A DNA stretch of 64,000 nucleotides from Brachypterus glaber. Lineage: Eukaryota; Arthropoda; Insecta; Coleoptera; Kateretidae. The position numbers were made by a program, and so were the translations under genes. Shown piece by piece: positions 22,110-32,192 of the stretch (positions within the stretch are counted from its first letter, which is position 1; every line of letters starts with the position of its first letter). Below the pieces are notes generated by a model. It saw only the letters and a list, made by a program, of their open reading frames with translations. It had not been told where the DNA came from and did not search any database. Location of the stretch: NCBI GenBank assembly GCA_958510825.1, contig OY294047.1, positions 48,963,365-49,027,364 on the forward strand, written 5' to 3'.

Positions 22110-22919
22110 TTGGAAAAAAGGTTAAAATTTTTTTTTCAAAGTTTTTAAAATTTTAATTTTTTTATTTTCTTTTTGCGAAAACCAAAAAAATTTTGTAAAA
22201 AAAATGAAAATTATATATTTTTTATTTTTTTTAAGTTTAACCCCCTATAACTTCTTTTGGGGGATTTCTTTCAGAATTGGTAAAATTGATCCTTATAATA
22301 AAAGTAATTTTTTCTGAAAAAGTTACGTTAATTGGAATTTTCTTTCAGCCTTTTTCGATTTTTTTTTTTAGTTTAACTTTTTTCTTTTTGGAGGGATTAC
22401 TTTTAAAAACAATAGGGATCTTCCCCTCGTTGAACTTTTTGGACTTTATACATATAAATATTATTATTAAAAAAAATAAACAAAAAAAACAATTCAATAA
22501 AAATGCAAGAACAATTCAGTAGCAATTCAAATAAAATAAGTTTAATTTTTTTTCTAAAATAATTTTAAAGTTAAAACCCCCACCGCTTAAGGGCGTGGGT
22601 AAAAAGAAATCTGCTGTACTACTATAGTACAATACATTTTTAAATCACCAAAAAATTTCTTAATTTTTTACTTAAATTTTCACAAAATATTGACCAATTT
22701 TTTTCAAAATTGGTAGGATTGATCCTGCGCAATAAAAGAAAATTTTCCTGAAAAAGTTACATCAATCGGTCTTTTCTTTTACCTATTTTCCATTTTTTTT
22801 AAGTTTAACCCTCCATAACTTTTTTTTTCGAAAACAAACGGGATCTTTCCCTCATAGAATTTGATTTTTCCTGAAAATTTTAAGTCGATCGGATTGTTCG
22901 TTCTTGAGTTATCGTGTCC
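22110..22919. repeat. T-rich dispersed repeat, internally duplicated, before the gap
   Basis: Shares GTTTAACCCCCTATAACTTC-like sequence, AAAATTGATCCTTATAATAA and TTTTCTGAAAAAGTTACG with itself (22280 and 22720) and with 26690-27180. This repetitiveness probably caused the assembly gap. Confidence 0.65.
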
Positions 22920-23119
22920 NNNNNNNNNNNNNNNNNNNNNNNNNNNNNNNNNNNNNNNNNNNNNNNNNNNNNNNNNNNNNNNNNNNNNNNNNNNNNNNNN
23001 NNNNNNNNNNNNNNNNNNNNNNNNNNNNNNNNNNNNNNNNNNNNNNNNNNNNNNNNNNNNNNNNNNNNNNNNNNNNNNNNNNNNNNNNNNNNNNNNNNNN
23101 NNNNNNNNNNNNNNNNNNN
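22920..23119. other. Assembly gap (200 N)
   Basis: A run of N between a dispersed repeat and a CACGCACG-type simple repeat near 23178. The round length suggests a placeholder gap. It lies where OR-D exon 2 is expected. Confidence 0.97.
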
Positions 23120-24364
23120 CACGCTGCGACTCAGTTTAAAACTTACACCTAATTTTAGAGAGAATAAGTTAGATCAACGCACGCACGCACGCACGCGCGC
23201 GTGATTATATTAAAGCTAACTACACTCCAACTTAAGCCGATTTTTTGTGGAGCAGCAGTTACTAACCAAGTTAGGGGAATATGTTTTTCTTTCTTTTTAT
23301 CAATTAAACAGAGAAAGAGTAACATACTAGTTAACCGGCGTTACCACAAAAAGTTGACTTTAGATTGCAATCTTAATAAACGGTTAACGGTTGTTCACAG
23401 TTGTATTATATTTTGGTGCAAACGGTTTATTTTTCAAAATAACTTTTAATATTTTACATATTAAAATGCACCGAATTACAGGCTGCGCAGCACTCCTCCT
23501 TTTTCCCTATACCAACATTGTTAGCTTTAAAAATTCTGTTTTCTCTAACTTCCCATATAATTAACAATATTTCTATTTCAGGCAACAGATTTAAATAAAG
23601 TTATGTTTTATTTCTCTATAATGGTAGTTTTAATGTTTCAATTCGGCATCACCTATTGGTATGCCAGTCAGATTATGGAAGAGGTAATTCTAATTAAATA
23701 TTTATATAATTTATTGTTCAAAATGTGACTTTTGTTGGAAAACTCATAGAAATTAATGTGTTTTTACTTATTCCTTTTTTTTAATTGACGGTACTTAACG
23801 GTATAGGTATACATACCTCTTGCGGCCAAGATTTAATCAAACCTTTTTAATGTAATAAATCGATCGATTTAAAATCGTCGATTCTTAATGACTTTCTAGG
23901 TGGTTTTAGCTGCATAATATAAATTTTATTTATTTTTTGCACGATCAAGAGTAAAACTTAATTTTACGCTTTCATTTTTGGGACTAAACTTGTTCACCAA
24001 AGGGAAAAAAATCAAGGCAACCTTGATAATATTAAAAAATTATACATACTATGTGCTTTACTGGTACAAAAAATAGGTTTGGTGATGTTTTGTAATAAAT
24101 TAGCGATTCAAACGAATTTATTTGATTTTAATAAAGAAAACCTTTAAAAATAACATTGTTTAAATTTATCGTCTTCGTCCATTTTTTCGAACTGACGTTT
24201 GTGTCAACCATATTAAAAAAACAATTGAAATCGCGATAGCCGTGAAACTGACTTTTCTAAATTCACAGGCATCTTGATTAAATTACGAAAATAAAACACG
24301 AATGGTTTTTAATTTTAATTTTATCTACCTACCTAAAATATGTTTTGTCGTGCAAAAAATAGTG

Positions 24365-24491
24365 TATATACCTCAGGACTAAACGTGGCTGTTTTAGTCC
24401 CTTGCATTTCTGTTACCCTCGCTTGCTACGCTCGCTCAGGAAACACTCATGCAGTGGGACTAAAACAGCCAGTTTAGTTCCTTGGTATATA
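24365..24491. repeat. Hairpin MITE in OR-D intron 3
   Basis: The ends TATATACCTCAGGACTAAAC and GTTTAGTTCCTTGGTATATA are inverted. Inner arms GGCTGTTTTAGTCCC and GGGACTAAAACAGCC pair around a GC-richer loop. Confidence 0.75.
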
Positions 24492-24789
24492 AATAACAAT
24501 TTTTTTTTGGTTCTAGGGTTTTTTACTTTCCACTCATATGTATAATACTAAATGGTATACATTTAATATAAAGTGTAGAAAAGCTATACTGCTTTTTATG
24601 CTTGGTGCCAAAAGACCTTTAGCATTGAGCATAGGCGGATTTAAGGATATGACCTTAGAAGTATATCTCACGGTTAGCTTTACAAATAGGAAAAATAATA
24701 ATTATTTCTATTTATATGTTTTTTTTTAGATTTTAAAAACTGCATACAGCGTCAGTGCATTTATTCAAAATATAAAATAAATAAAACAT

Positions 24790-24915
24790 TAATTAGGGAT
24801 AAAATACATAGTGTAGTACTTAATAAGATAAAATACGTTTAGTACTTAAATATTTGTAGTAAAATACAATACGTAGTGTATTACATAAGTTAAATTTTAC
24901 TTAGATAAAATACAC
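24790..24915 (+). repeat. Short tandem motif after OR-D (ATACGTAGTGTAGTACTTAA type)
   Basis: Imperfect repeats of GATAAAATACGTAGTGTAGT and AGTACTTAAATA. The same motifs occur at 19587-19697 and 25808-25917. Confidence 0.6.
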
Positions 24916-25534
24916 AAGCGCCTAAATGCAGCTCTCTGTGCAGGAGTTTGTTCTGGTTTTTTCTTGGTTTGGACTTTTTTTTTAATGAGGGGGCCTTGCT
25001 TTACGTTAACATTGGTTTGGCGTCTGTTTGGTGTTTTTTTTTTTGTAAAGAAATTTTTTTATTTAAAATAACATATTAAAAAACGGCCAGCGCATTATAC
25101 GTAATATTTTTTTAGTTATCATATTTCGAAGTAAAATAACTACAAGCATTTTAACAAAAAACGTAACTTGTCCCATTCAAGAACACGGTATTAATGAGTG
25201 GGACAAAAATACAAAATTGCTCACTATAGGTTTTTAGAGTTTAAAATTTTTTTTCGACAAACCAAAATTATGCTTTATAAATCGATTAGGCATGCATGAT
25301 TTTTTGTACGTTTTTAACGTATAAATTTGGAATATTTATGCTGGAGTAGTTAAGGATCCAAAAAAATAGGACATGTTAGGTTTGCACTCGAGATAATAAA
25401 GCACAAATAGTTAAATTATTTTAAAATTTGTAATTTTGCAAGACTAGGCATTCAGAAAAAATGTAATATAAGACATGTATAGCTCATTTAAAAGATTTTT
25501 TTATCCTGATTATGCTGACTTTTTTTTCATAGAC

Positions 25535-26555
25535 TATTACATAAACCAAATTCAAACAGTTTCCGTTTGCATTTCGTCAATAAAATATCTTTTAAAATTA
25601 TTAAAAAAATTACTTTTGACTTGGTAAAACTAAATTATTTAATTTGTTGGAAACCCAGCTGCCCAAACTTTGCCATTTTTTATTATTTCTTAATCTAGGA
25701 AGATCTAATCATGGTTACAAAAATAAAAAATTAAGAAGCATAGCTCAGAAACAGGCACTGTCCCATTCAATAATATGTCCCACTCATAGTGATCTCCATG
25801 GTACTTAAATAATTTTTTTATTTAAATAAAATACGTAGTGTAGTACTTAAATATTTTTAGTTATATAAATTATGTAGTACTTAAATAAAAGTTTAGTTAG
25901 ATAAAATACGTAGTAATTTTTCACTACCAACCTTATTCAAAACCTCAATGCAGGCTCGATATTCAAGAGACTTAAAATTTGGCATACAGGTATTTTACCA
26001 AAAGTTCTCGCTCAGGATTTTTTGTGGTGAACAATGGAGTGCGGCAAGGGAAATGGGAAAAAATATATTTTTTTACAAAAAAAATAATTGAAATTTTCTA
26101 TATAGGGGTTTTTAATGTTTTTTAAATTGAATCTGATAATAAAAAAATTCTAACTCCACCCCCTTAGGGGAGGGGGGTAGTTTCATTGAGAATCTACATA
26201 TTGGGGTTTTTGAGGTTGCTGAATGTGAATCTGATAATAAAAATTCATTTCACGCGCGGAGGTGAAAAGTGGAAAAGCTTTTTTACTGGGCAGTACATTT
26301 TTAATTAAAATCTGTTTTATTTCTGGTAACCACAAAAAGTTGTCCTTACCAGATTTTAGCTTGTGGAAACATAGTTGCTCCCTATTTAACTATTAATCTG
26401 GTTTTCCCAACTAGATCGTTCTTATTTTTGTGTATAAACGGCCCTAAAATGCAAAATAATAGCAATGTTTTTTTTACTCAAGACTTTCCAACTTTATATT
26501 TATGGTGATAGGGAAAATAATAAAATATATTGCTTGTAAATAACAAACATTTAAA
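25535..26555 (+). repeat. Downstream OR flank, copy 2 (paired with 19290-20275)
   Basis: Direct repeat of the flank fused to OR-C. It contains TTATTAAAAAAATTACTTTTG, CATTTCACGCGCGGAGGTGA and AACCACAAAAAGTTGTCC. Its position here, about 750 bases after OR-D's stop, shows the ancestral arrangement. Confidence 0.85.
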
Positions 26556-26689
26556 TATTTAGGTAGGAATGTCAATTTAATTTTAATCAAAATGATAAAA
26601 TTTTAAGAATATGTGTAAACAAGCCGTAAAGAAATGAAATGCTACGCATTTTATTATACACTATTCACGGTAATATAATATAATACTAT

Positions 26690-27190
26690 TGCATTTTCCC
26701 AAAAAAATTTAAAATTTAAAAATTTCTTTTAATTCTTTTAATTTTTTTTTAAACAGGTTCATTTTTTCGATTTTTTTTTATATTTCTGCGAAAAACCAAA
26801 AAAGAAAAAAAAAATTAAAAACATTTTTAAAAAAGTTTAACCCCCCATAACTTTTTTGTTTTTTTTATGGGGATTAGTTTTAAAATTGGTAAAACTGATC
26901 CTTATAATAAAAGTAATTTTCCCTAAAAACCTTACGTTAATCGGAATTATCTTTTAGCTTTTTTTGATTTTTTTAAAAGTTTAACCCTCCATAACTTTTT
27001 TGTTTTCGGGACGATTACTTTCAAAACAATCTCATAGAAATTTTTTCTGAAAATTTCAAGTTTATTGGATTATTCGTTCGTAAGTTATCGCATCTACAAA
27101 AATCGTGACATCAGATGGACGGACACACAGACGGACAGACTGACGGAGGGACAATAAAAAGTTTCTTATTTTTTCATGAAACAAACTTGT
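26690..27190. repeat. Dispersed repeat related to 22110-22919, with a GACGGACA tract
   Basis: Contains AAAACTGATCCTTATAATAA and ATTGGATTATTCGTTCGTAA, then GGACGGACACACAGACGGAC. The GACA-like tract is also part of the repeat near 38290 and resembles the seed of the long (GACA)n array at 52136. Confidence 0.65.
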
Positions 27191-28190
27191 ATCCAAGATT
27201 TTTTCGTCTTGGACAATTTTTTCAAATTTTGGAAAATTCGAAACTACCGTATAATTCTATTCTAGCGCAGACGCTGTGAATAGTATAACAAGTCGTAAAG
27301 ATATGTAATGCTTCGCATTCCTTAGTATATTCTTCATAGAATATTTTTTCCAAAATATAATTATTTTGAGCTCGTGCTATATATTTTACTTTATTCACAA
27401 TATATCTCATTGGTCGCAGTGATTTACAAGGCAGTACCATGCCTCAGTAAAAAAAAATGGTTTCCTTTAAAAAAAAAATTGTCGATCAGTATTTCTGTCT
27501 GTCTCTCCCGGAAATTTGTGACCACGATAACTCAAGAATTCTTCTAGCTAAATCCTTTAAATTTGGACCATAGGTTGATTATCCAAAGTTTTAGGCTGGG
27601 TAAGGGGCTAAAATGGGTTAAAACCACTAAAAAAAAATATTTTTCGTTCTTTTTTTTATTTTTTTTTCAAATTTTTTTTGTTTTTGATTTTAACGAACCC
27701 AGGCCTATAAGGGAAAGTATTATTTTTTTGGCAGCAGTATTTTACTTTATGATAAATTTAGTATTGTGATGGAAAAACTATGCCTAAATCATGTTATTTT
27801 TTTCTCATTAACATTACGTTACGTTTTTTAAATTTAAAAATCATCGTATATTACTCTTCAAGTCGAGACCTGTGAAAAGTGTACTTAGTAAATATTCAGT
27901 GGCAGATAACAAAAGAAAATACTTTTTTTTAATTAATTTTTAAATCTGGACAAAATTTCAGCTAAAAGACACGGAATTTACTGTGAACATTTTATTAACT
28001 GGCACCTCTGTGGAATGTGAAAAATTCAAGGTCACCTATACTTTACATGCTATATTTTACCTCTTCTTTTCCCCTTGCCTCAGCTCACAGGTGCCAGTTT
28101 GTATTGCGACGGATATACCTATTTGATTTGAAAATTTTTCAATTTTTTAATGAAAGGGGTACATTTTTTTTTGATATAAAATAGTTATTT
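27191..28190. other. Repeat-rich spacer, no gene seen
   Basis: Bases 27290-27430 contain AATGCTTCGCATTC, and similar motifs lie near 26640 and 56745. Bases 27425-27600 contain CCCGGAAATTTGTGACCACG, the inverted form of the repeat near 38270. ACTGGCACCTCTGTGGA and TCACAGGTGCCAGT at 27996-28100 form an imperfect hairpin. No splice-framed reading of interest. Confidence 0.45.
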
Positions 28191-28192
28191 AT

Positions 28193-28317
28193 AATACAAG
28201 GGTAAAAAGTTAAGTTTTTCGATTGAGTAGGTTTTTAGAAGCCGGGGGCCGGCCGATCAGGCCTGCCCGAGGGTAATAAATCTACGAAATCAAAATTTAA
28301 CTTTTTGCCCGTGTATT
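28193..28317. repeat. Hairpin element with CCGGCC-rich loop
   Basis: AATACAAGGGTAAAAAGTTAA and TTAACTTTTTGCCCGTGTATT are inverted. The loop holds GGGGGCCGGCCGATCAGGCC. Confidence 0.65.
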
Positions 28318-28625
28318 ATACAATATTTTTTATTCGATTGTTACTAATTATAATAAATTATGAAAATATACTTAATTTTAAATTGCAAAAAGTATTTCTT
28401 TTTAGTGTCTTATTACTTATCTAGTTATCCATGACAAATTTCTATCCAATCAAAAAGCAATTGAATCGTTTCTTTTGCGTGCGGTTTCATTTTAAAATTA
28501 AAAAAGCTATAGCTTGGTGATTAATGTCTGTTAAAATGTGTCTGTTATGAAAATAGTAATACTTCTGAACTGTTCTATGAATATTAAATTGAAAGTTTTT
28601 GCCCGATTTGTATAATTTAGTTTTG

Positions 28626-28801
28626 ATTTTTGGGGAATAGGGCTTTGGATCTGACTAAAATTGTTATCTAATTTGCTGTGACGTTTCGACTAATCTTTGG
28701 CTTTAATTCTCTGTTCGAAAACAACGAAAATCCATCGTCGAAACGTCACAGCAAATTAGATAACAATTTTAGTCAGATCCAAAGCCCTATTCCCCAAAAA
28801 T
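28626..28801. repeat. Near-perfect 176-bp palindrome (foldback element)
   Basis: Arms of about 66 bases (ATTTTTGGGGAATAGGGCTT ... AAGCCCTATTCCCCAAAAAT) are exact reverse complements by eye. The loop reads TAATCTTTGGCTTTAATTCT onward. A one-armed copy with inverted loop lies at 277-390. Confidence 0.9.
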
Positions 28802-29319
28802 GAAAACTAAATGTTCTATGAATATTATAAATATTGAAATTAATTTTACAATTGAAATTTTGTGTTTTTAATTTATTTTAGTGGCTTAATCAGTTAACAT
28901 ATATTTTGAGGTTATGTTATAGAAGAAACTTTTGTTTTATATGAAATGATTATAATAAGTGTATCTGGTCAAAAAGAACAGTTAGTTCAAGACCAAAAGG
29001 TCATATTTCTTTATAAATATTACAGTAAAGGTAAAGCATCTTCTTTTAAAAAGCTTAACAATTACAAGTTTTAGTTAGCAGGCGAAAAAAGCTTTTTCGC
29101 CCGTAAAATATGAACAAAAAGTGTCTGTTTTAGAATCAATCGAATACAAAATTGTTTACAGTTTCATATATTTTTTTAATTATGCATTGAATAAAGTAGA
29201 TGCATGCTAAATTTCCGTTTAAGATAAAATTTGGCTCAGATTCTAATTGGTTGCATCTAAAAGTTCTTTCATGTAAATTATATTTTATTTAGGCATTTTT
29301 ATAGCCTACTAAAAAAGCG

Positions 29320-29750
29320 ATGTTGACTTTAAAATATCGTTAATAACAAAACCGATTTTCGGACAAAATACCGGTATTAGGGTAGTACCGATTTCGGTAT
29401 AGTACCCCTAACTGCCATTTATAGCCCTCATTTAAACCTACCTATACAGTCTACCTTTTTTTTTTAATGTAAGATCACTGTAAAAAGTAAACTGAATATT
29501 CAGTTACAAATGGACAGGAAGTTATGATCTTAAACAAATGTACTTTAGTTTTTCTTAAAAACACTATAGTTCTAAAGTCACGTACTTTAATATTTAAGGA
29601 CGGACATGAAATGTTTCGTGTTTTTAACAAAAATTAAAGTACATTTTTACATAGGCACTAAAAGTGCCTTTGGCCATTTTTTTTTTCACATTTCTCGACG
29701 TTTTAGACCTTCCTGAGTCGATATCAGTAAAAAAATTGCTTTCATCTTGC
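29320..29750 (+). repeat. Dispersed repeat, copy 2 (paired with 20290-20750)
   Basis: Direct repeat of 20290-20750 with small differences. Shared landmarks are ACCGATTTCGGTATAGTACC and GTAAACTGAATATTCAGTTA. Confidence 0.8.
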
Positions 29751-29949
29751 AAATGTTCAGCTGGTTATCTATAGGATAATAACTTGCAGTGATGCATAAA
29801 CTGACCGATAGGATAGACAGAAATTTTCACATAAAAGAGGTCCCAAGACTTGTGGGGGGGGGGAGTTGTAAAAATCTTTCGAGGTCCAACAGGAAGAAAT
29901 TACGTAAGATTTTTTCCTTTTGCCTGAAATAAACCTAATTTAAAATAAA

Positions 29950-31145
29950 GGTGTAATATACAAGGTGATCAGTAACTGGAATTCCAAAATTGAAGAGATG
30001 ATTCTACATCCAAAAATATTAAACAAAAACCCTATAAAGGGTGGTCCAGAAATGAGACCTAGGAGCTAAGGGACCTACGGCCCTTTAAAATTGTACTAAA
30101 AATAAAGTTTTTTTATCCTACACAAGTTGAAAATTCGATTTTGACGTCTCTTTAGAGACGAGAAAGCGTAGTTTTGCCGGTCTAGGCGAGAAAATATCTT
30201 TGCCAGGCTAGGCTGGAAAATAATTTAAAAATTCGATTTTGACGTCTCTTTAGAGACGAGAAAGCGTAGTTTTGCCGGTCTAGGCGAGAAAATATCTTTG
30301 CCAGGCTAGGCTGGAAAATAATTTAATAAATATCCCAACAGGTGGCGCTATCAACATTTTGTCAGAAAGGCTTTTCGTTTTACTTTGTTTATTATTTACC
30401 ATATAAGCATTCGCAATGCTTTGTTTACTTGCGGACTAAACCAATTTTTCTGACACATGACTTTCCTTGGGGGAAGTAAAAAATGTGTAGGATAAAAAAT
30501 AATATGTAAACCATGGCAAGAAAGTGTTTTTCCATGCGTCATGAAGTGGCCAGTCTCGACTTCGTCTCGCCTGGCCATTTCTTCTTTCGGCCTGGAAAAA
30601 AGTCACTTTCTTGCCTAGGATTACAATATACTATTAATTAATAACTCTGGTACTCTTTAAGCTAGAGCGAGGAGGTTTTGTATGTATTAGTTTATTTTTT
30701 TAATTTATCTAGAGGCATGCCTACTAGGCACTGCCTAGACGGAGAAAACGTGTGGGCGCTTAACACATTTTTGACCCACACTTTTTTATGTGTATTTTTT
30801 TTTTGGTTTTTTATAAAATATATTTATTCCTTAGGTACAAATACATAAAGAGTGTTAAATAGTGTAACACTGTACGACCAACCGTTTAAAAAAATACAAT
30901 TAAGAGAAAGTAACATTTTGTAACACCAAATATGTTTTTTTTAAGGCTATTACTACTTTAAACCTATAATATTAAATTTTGGTGTTTTAAGTGAAGAATA
31001 ATCCTGCAGCATTAGATCGGTGCTTTTTTTGTTCCCCATTTAATATGCCTATCTTCGAAGGGCCATGGCTCCCTTAGGACCAACCTTTATAGGATTTTTT
31101 TTTCATATTTTTGGATGTAGAATCAACTCTTAAATTTTGGCATGC
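29950..31145. mobile_element. Inverted-repeat element, same family as 45748-46371, carrying inserted sequence
   Basis: The left end has AAGGTGATCAGTAACTGG, then CCTATAAAGGGTGGTCCAGA. The right end has AGGACCAACCTTTATAGGAT and TTGGATGTAGAATCAACTC. The interior shares TTTAAGCTAGAGCGA, GTGTAACACTGTA and CAATTAAGAGAAAGTAACAT with the 45.7-kb copy. Bases 30131-30620 are extra sequence absent from that copy. Non-coding. Confidence 0.65.
30131..30326 (+). repeat. Perfect 98-bp tandem duplication
   Basis: 30131-30228 and 30229-30326 are identical by eye, each starting AAATTCGATTTTGACGTCTC and ending TGGAAAATAATTTAA. The unit contains TTGCCGGTCTAGGCGAGAAA. Confidence 0.9.
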
Positions 31146-31264
31146 CAGTTATATTACATACCTTGAATCAAGTGTTGAAGTAAAATTTAATGCAAGATAT
31201 AAGAAAAGTCTTACGAAACCTTACAGGGAGGGGAGTCATTCTAGGGGAAAAAATAAGGGGTAGG

Positions 31265-32008
31265 GGTCTTTACCTCGAAAAAATTTACCTCGCAAGCAAA
31301 AAATACATAATTTTTTAAAATTATAACAAAACTTAAACATTTTTTTTTTAGAAAAAGAAGGAAAATTTGACAGCAATAAATTTATTGTTATTTATTAGTT
31401 ATTTAAAACAATAATATTGACATATTATACAAAAAGAAAGTATTTGAAATCACAAATAATCAAAAATCTGTCAATAAACCTACAGCAACATTTTTTATAA
31501 AACAAAATAAATAATTAACAATAAATGTTATTCCTTTGCAAGCAATTTCACCATATTTTCCTTTCCAAAAAAACCTGTCTTTGTACACACGATCTTTATA
31601 ATACACAAAGTTTTTATACACCGCTAATTTATCTTTCGCGAACTCTCGATATAGGTTAATCGATTAATTTTTAATTATTTACTAAAACTAAAAGCTAAGA
31701 AATGCCCGTAAATTAAAATTTAATCTATAAATGATAAAATATGACCAAAAAAAAAACTGCAATATACAATAATCACAGAAAGAGATAAAAAATTAAAAAA
31801 AGCCCTTTTCGAGGTAAAAGCCGTTCGAGGTAAAATCTTTCGAGGTAATGTACTTTCGAGGTAACGAATTTTCGAGGTAAAATCCCTTCGAGGTAAATTT
31901 TTTTGAGGTAAGGTCTTTTCGAGGTAATGTCCTTTCGAGGTAAATTTTTTCGAGGTATTTTTTTCGAGGTATTTGCTTTCGAGGTAAATTTTTTCGAGGT
32001 AAAGACCG
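31265..32008. mobile_element. Foldback element with a CGAGGTAA minisatellite in one arm
   Basis: The left end GGTCTTTACCTCGAAAAAAT is inverted at the right end, ATTTTTTCGAGGTAAAGACC. From 31806 to 32005 the right side holds about twelve irregular 15-20-base units built on TTTCGAGGTAAA. The left arm has only two such units, so the array expanded on one side only. Confidence 0.75.
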
Positions 32009-32131
32009 GCTCCCAAAAATAAGATTATATGAACGCTAATGGATTAAATACATAAAAATAAAAATACGCAAATCCTAATCATTATTAATGTTTTTATTAT
32101 ATGTAGAATGATAAATATTTTGTTAAAATTC

Positions 32132-32139
32132 TATATAAA
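32132..32139 (+). promoter_or_regulatory. Possible TATA box of the lectin gene
   Basis: TATATAAA lies about 55 bases before the chosen ATG, in the only upstream region without an obvious transposon. The position is plausible, but the region is very AT-rich, so a chance match is possible. Confidence 0.35.
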
Positions 32140-32192
32140 TATTGGGTATGTAACAGTGTATGTATGTACATTGTAACACGATTTAGTTTCAT

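Larger units (their letters stand above)
21317..24780 (+). pseudogene. Odorant receptor OR-D: 5'-damaged, exon 2 not visible
   Basis: Exon 1 runs 21317-22028. Later exons are 23582-23683 (34 codons, QFGITYWYASQIMEE end), 24517-24672 (52 codons, RPLALSIGGFKDM) and 24730-24780 (ILKTAYSVSAFI, TAA). Lengths and phases match OR-A and OR-B. Relative to OR-C, 49 bases after codon 7 are deleted, so the ATG frame stops within a few codons. An in-frame internal ATG at 21394 would give a receptor lacking its N-terminus. About 100 bases of the immediate 5' flank are also missing compared with OR-C. Exon 2 is not seen between 22029 and 23581, but the 22920-23119 gap could hold it. The exon 4 donor is GTTAGC. 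Probably a pseudogene; a functional short form cannot be excluded. Confidence 0.8.

Noticed and set aside
22861..23204. Open frames across 22861-23204
   Set aside because: They exist only because the gap of N has no stop codons.
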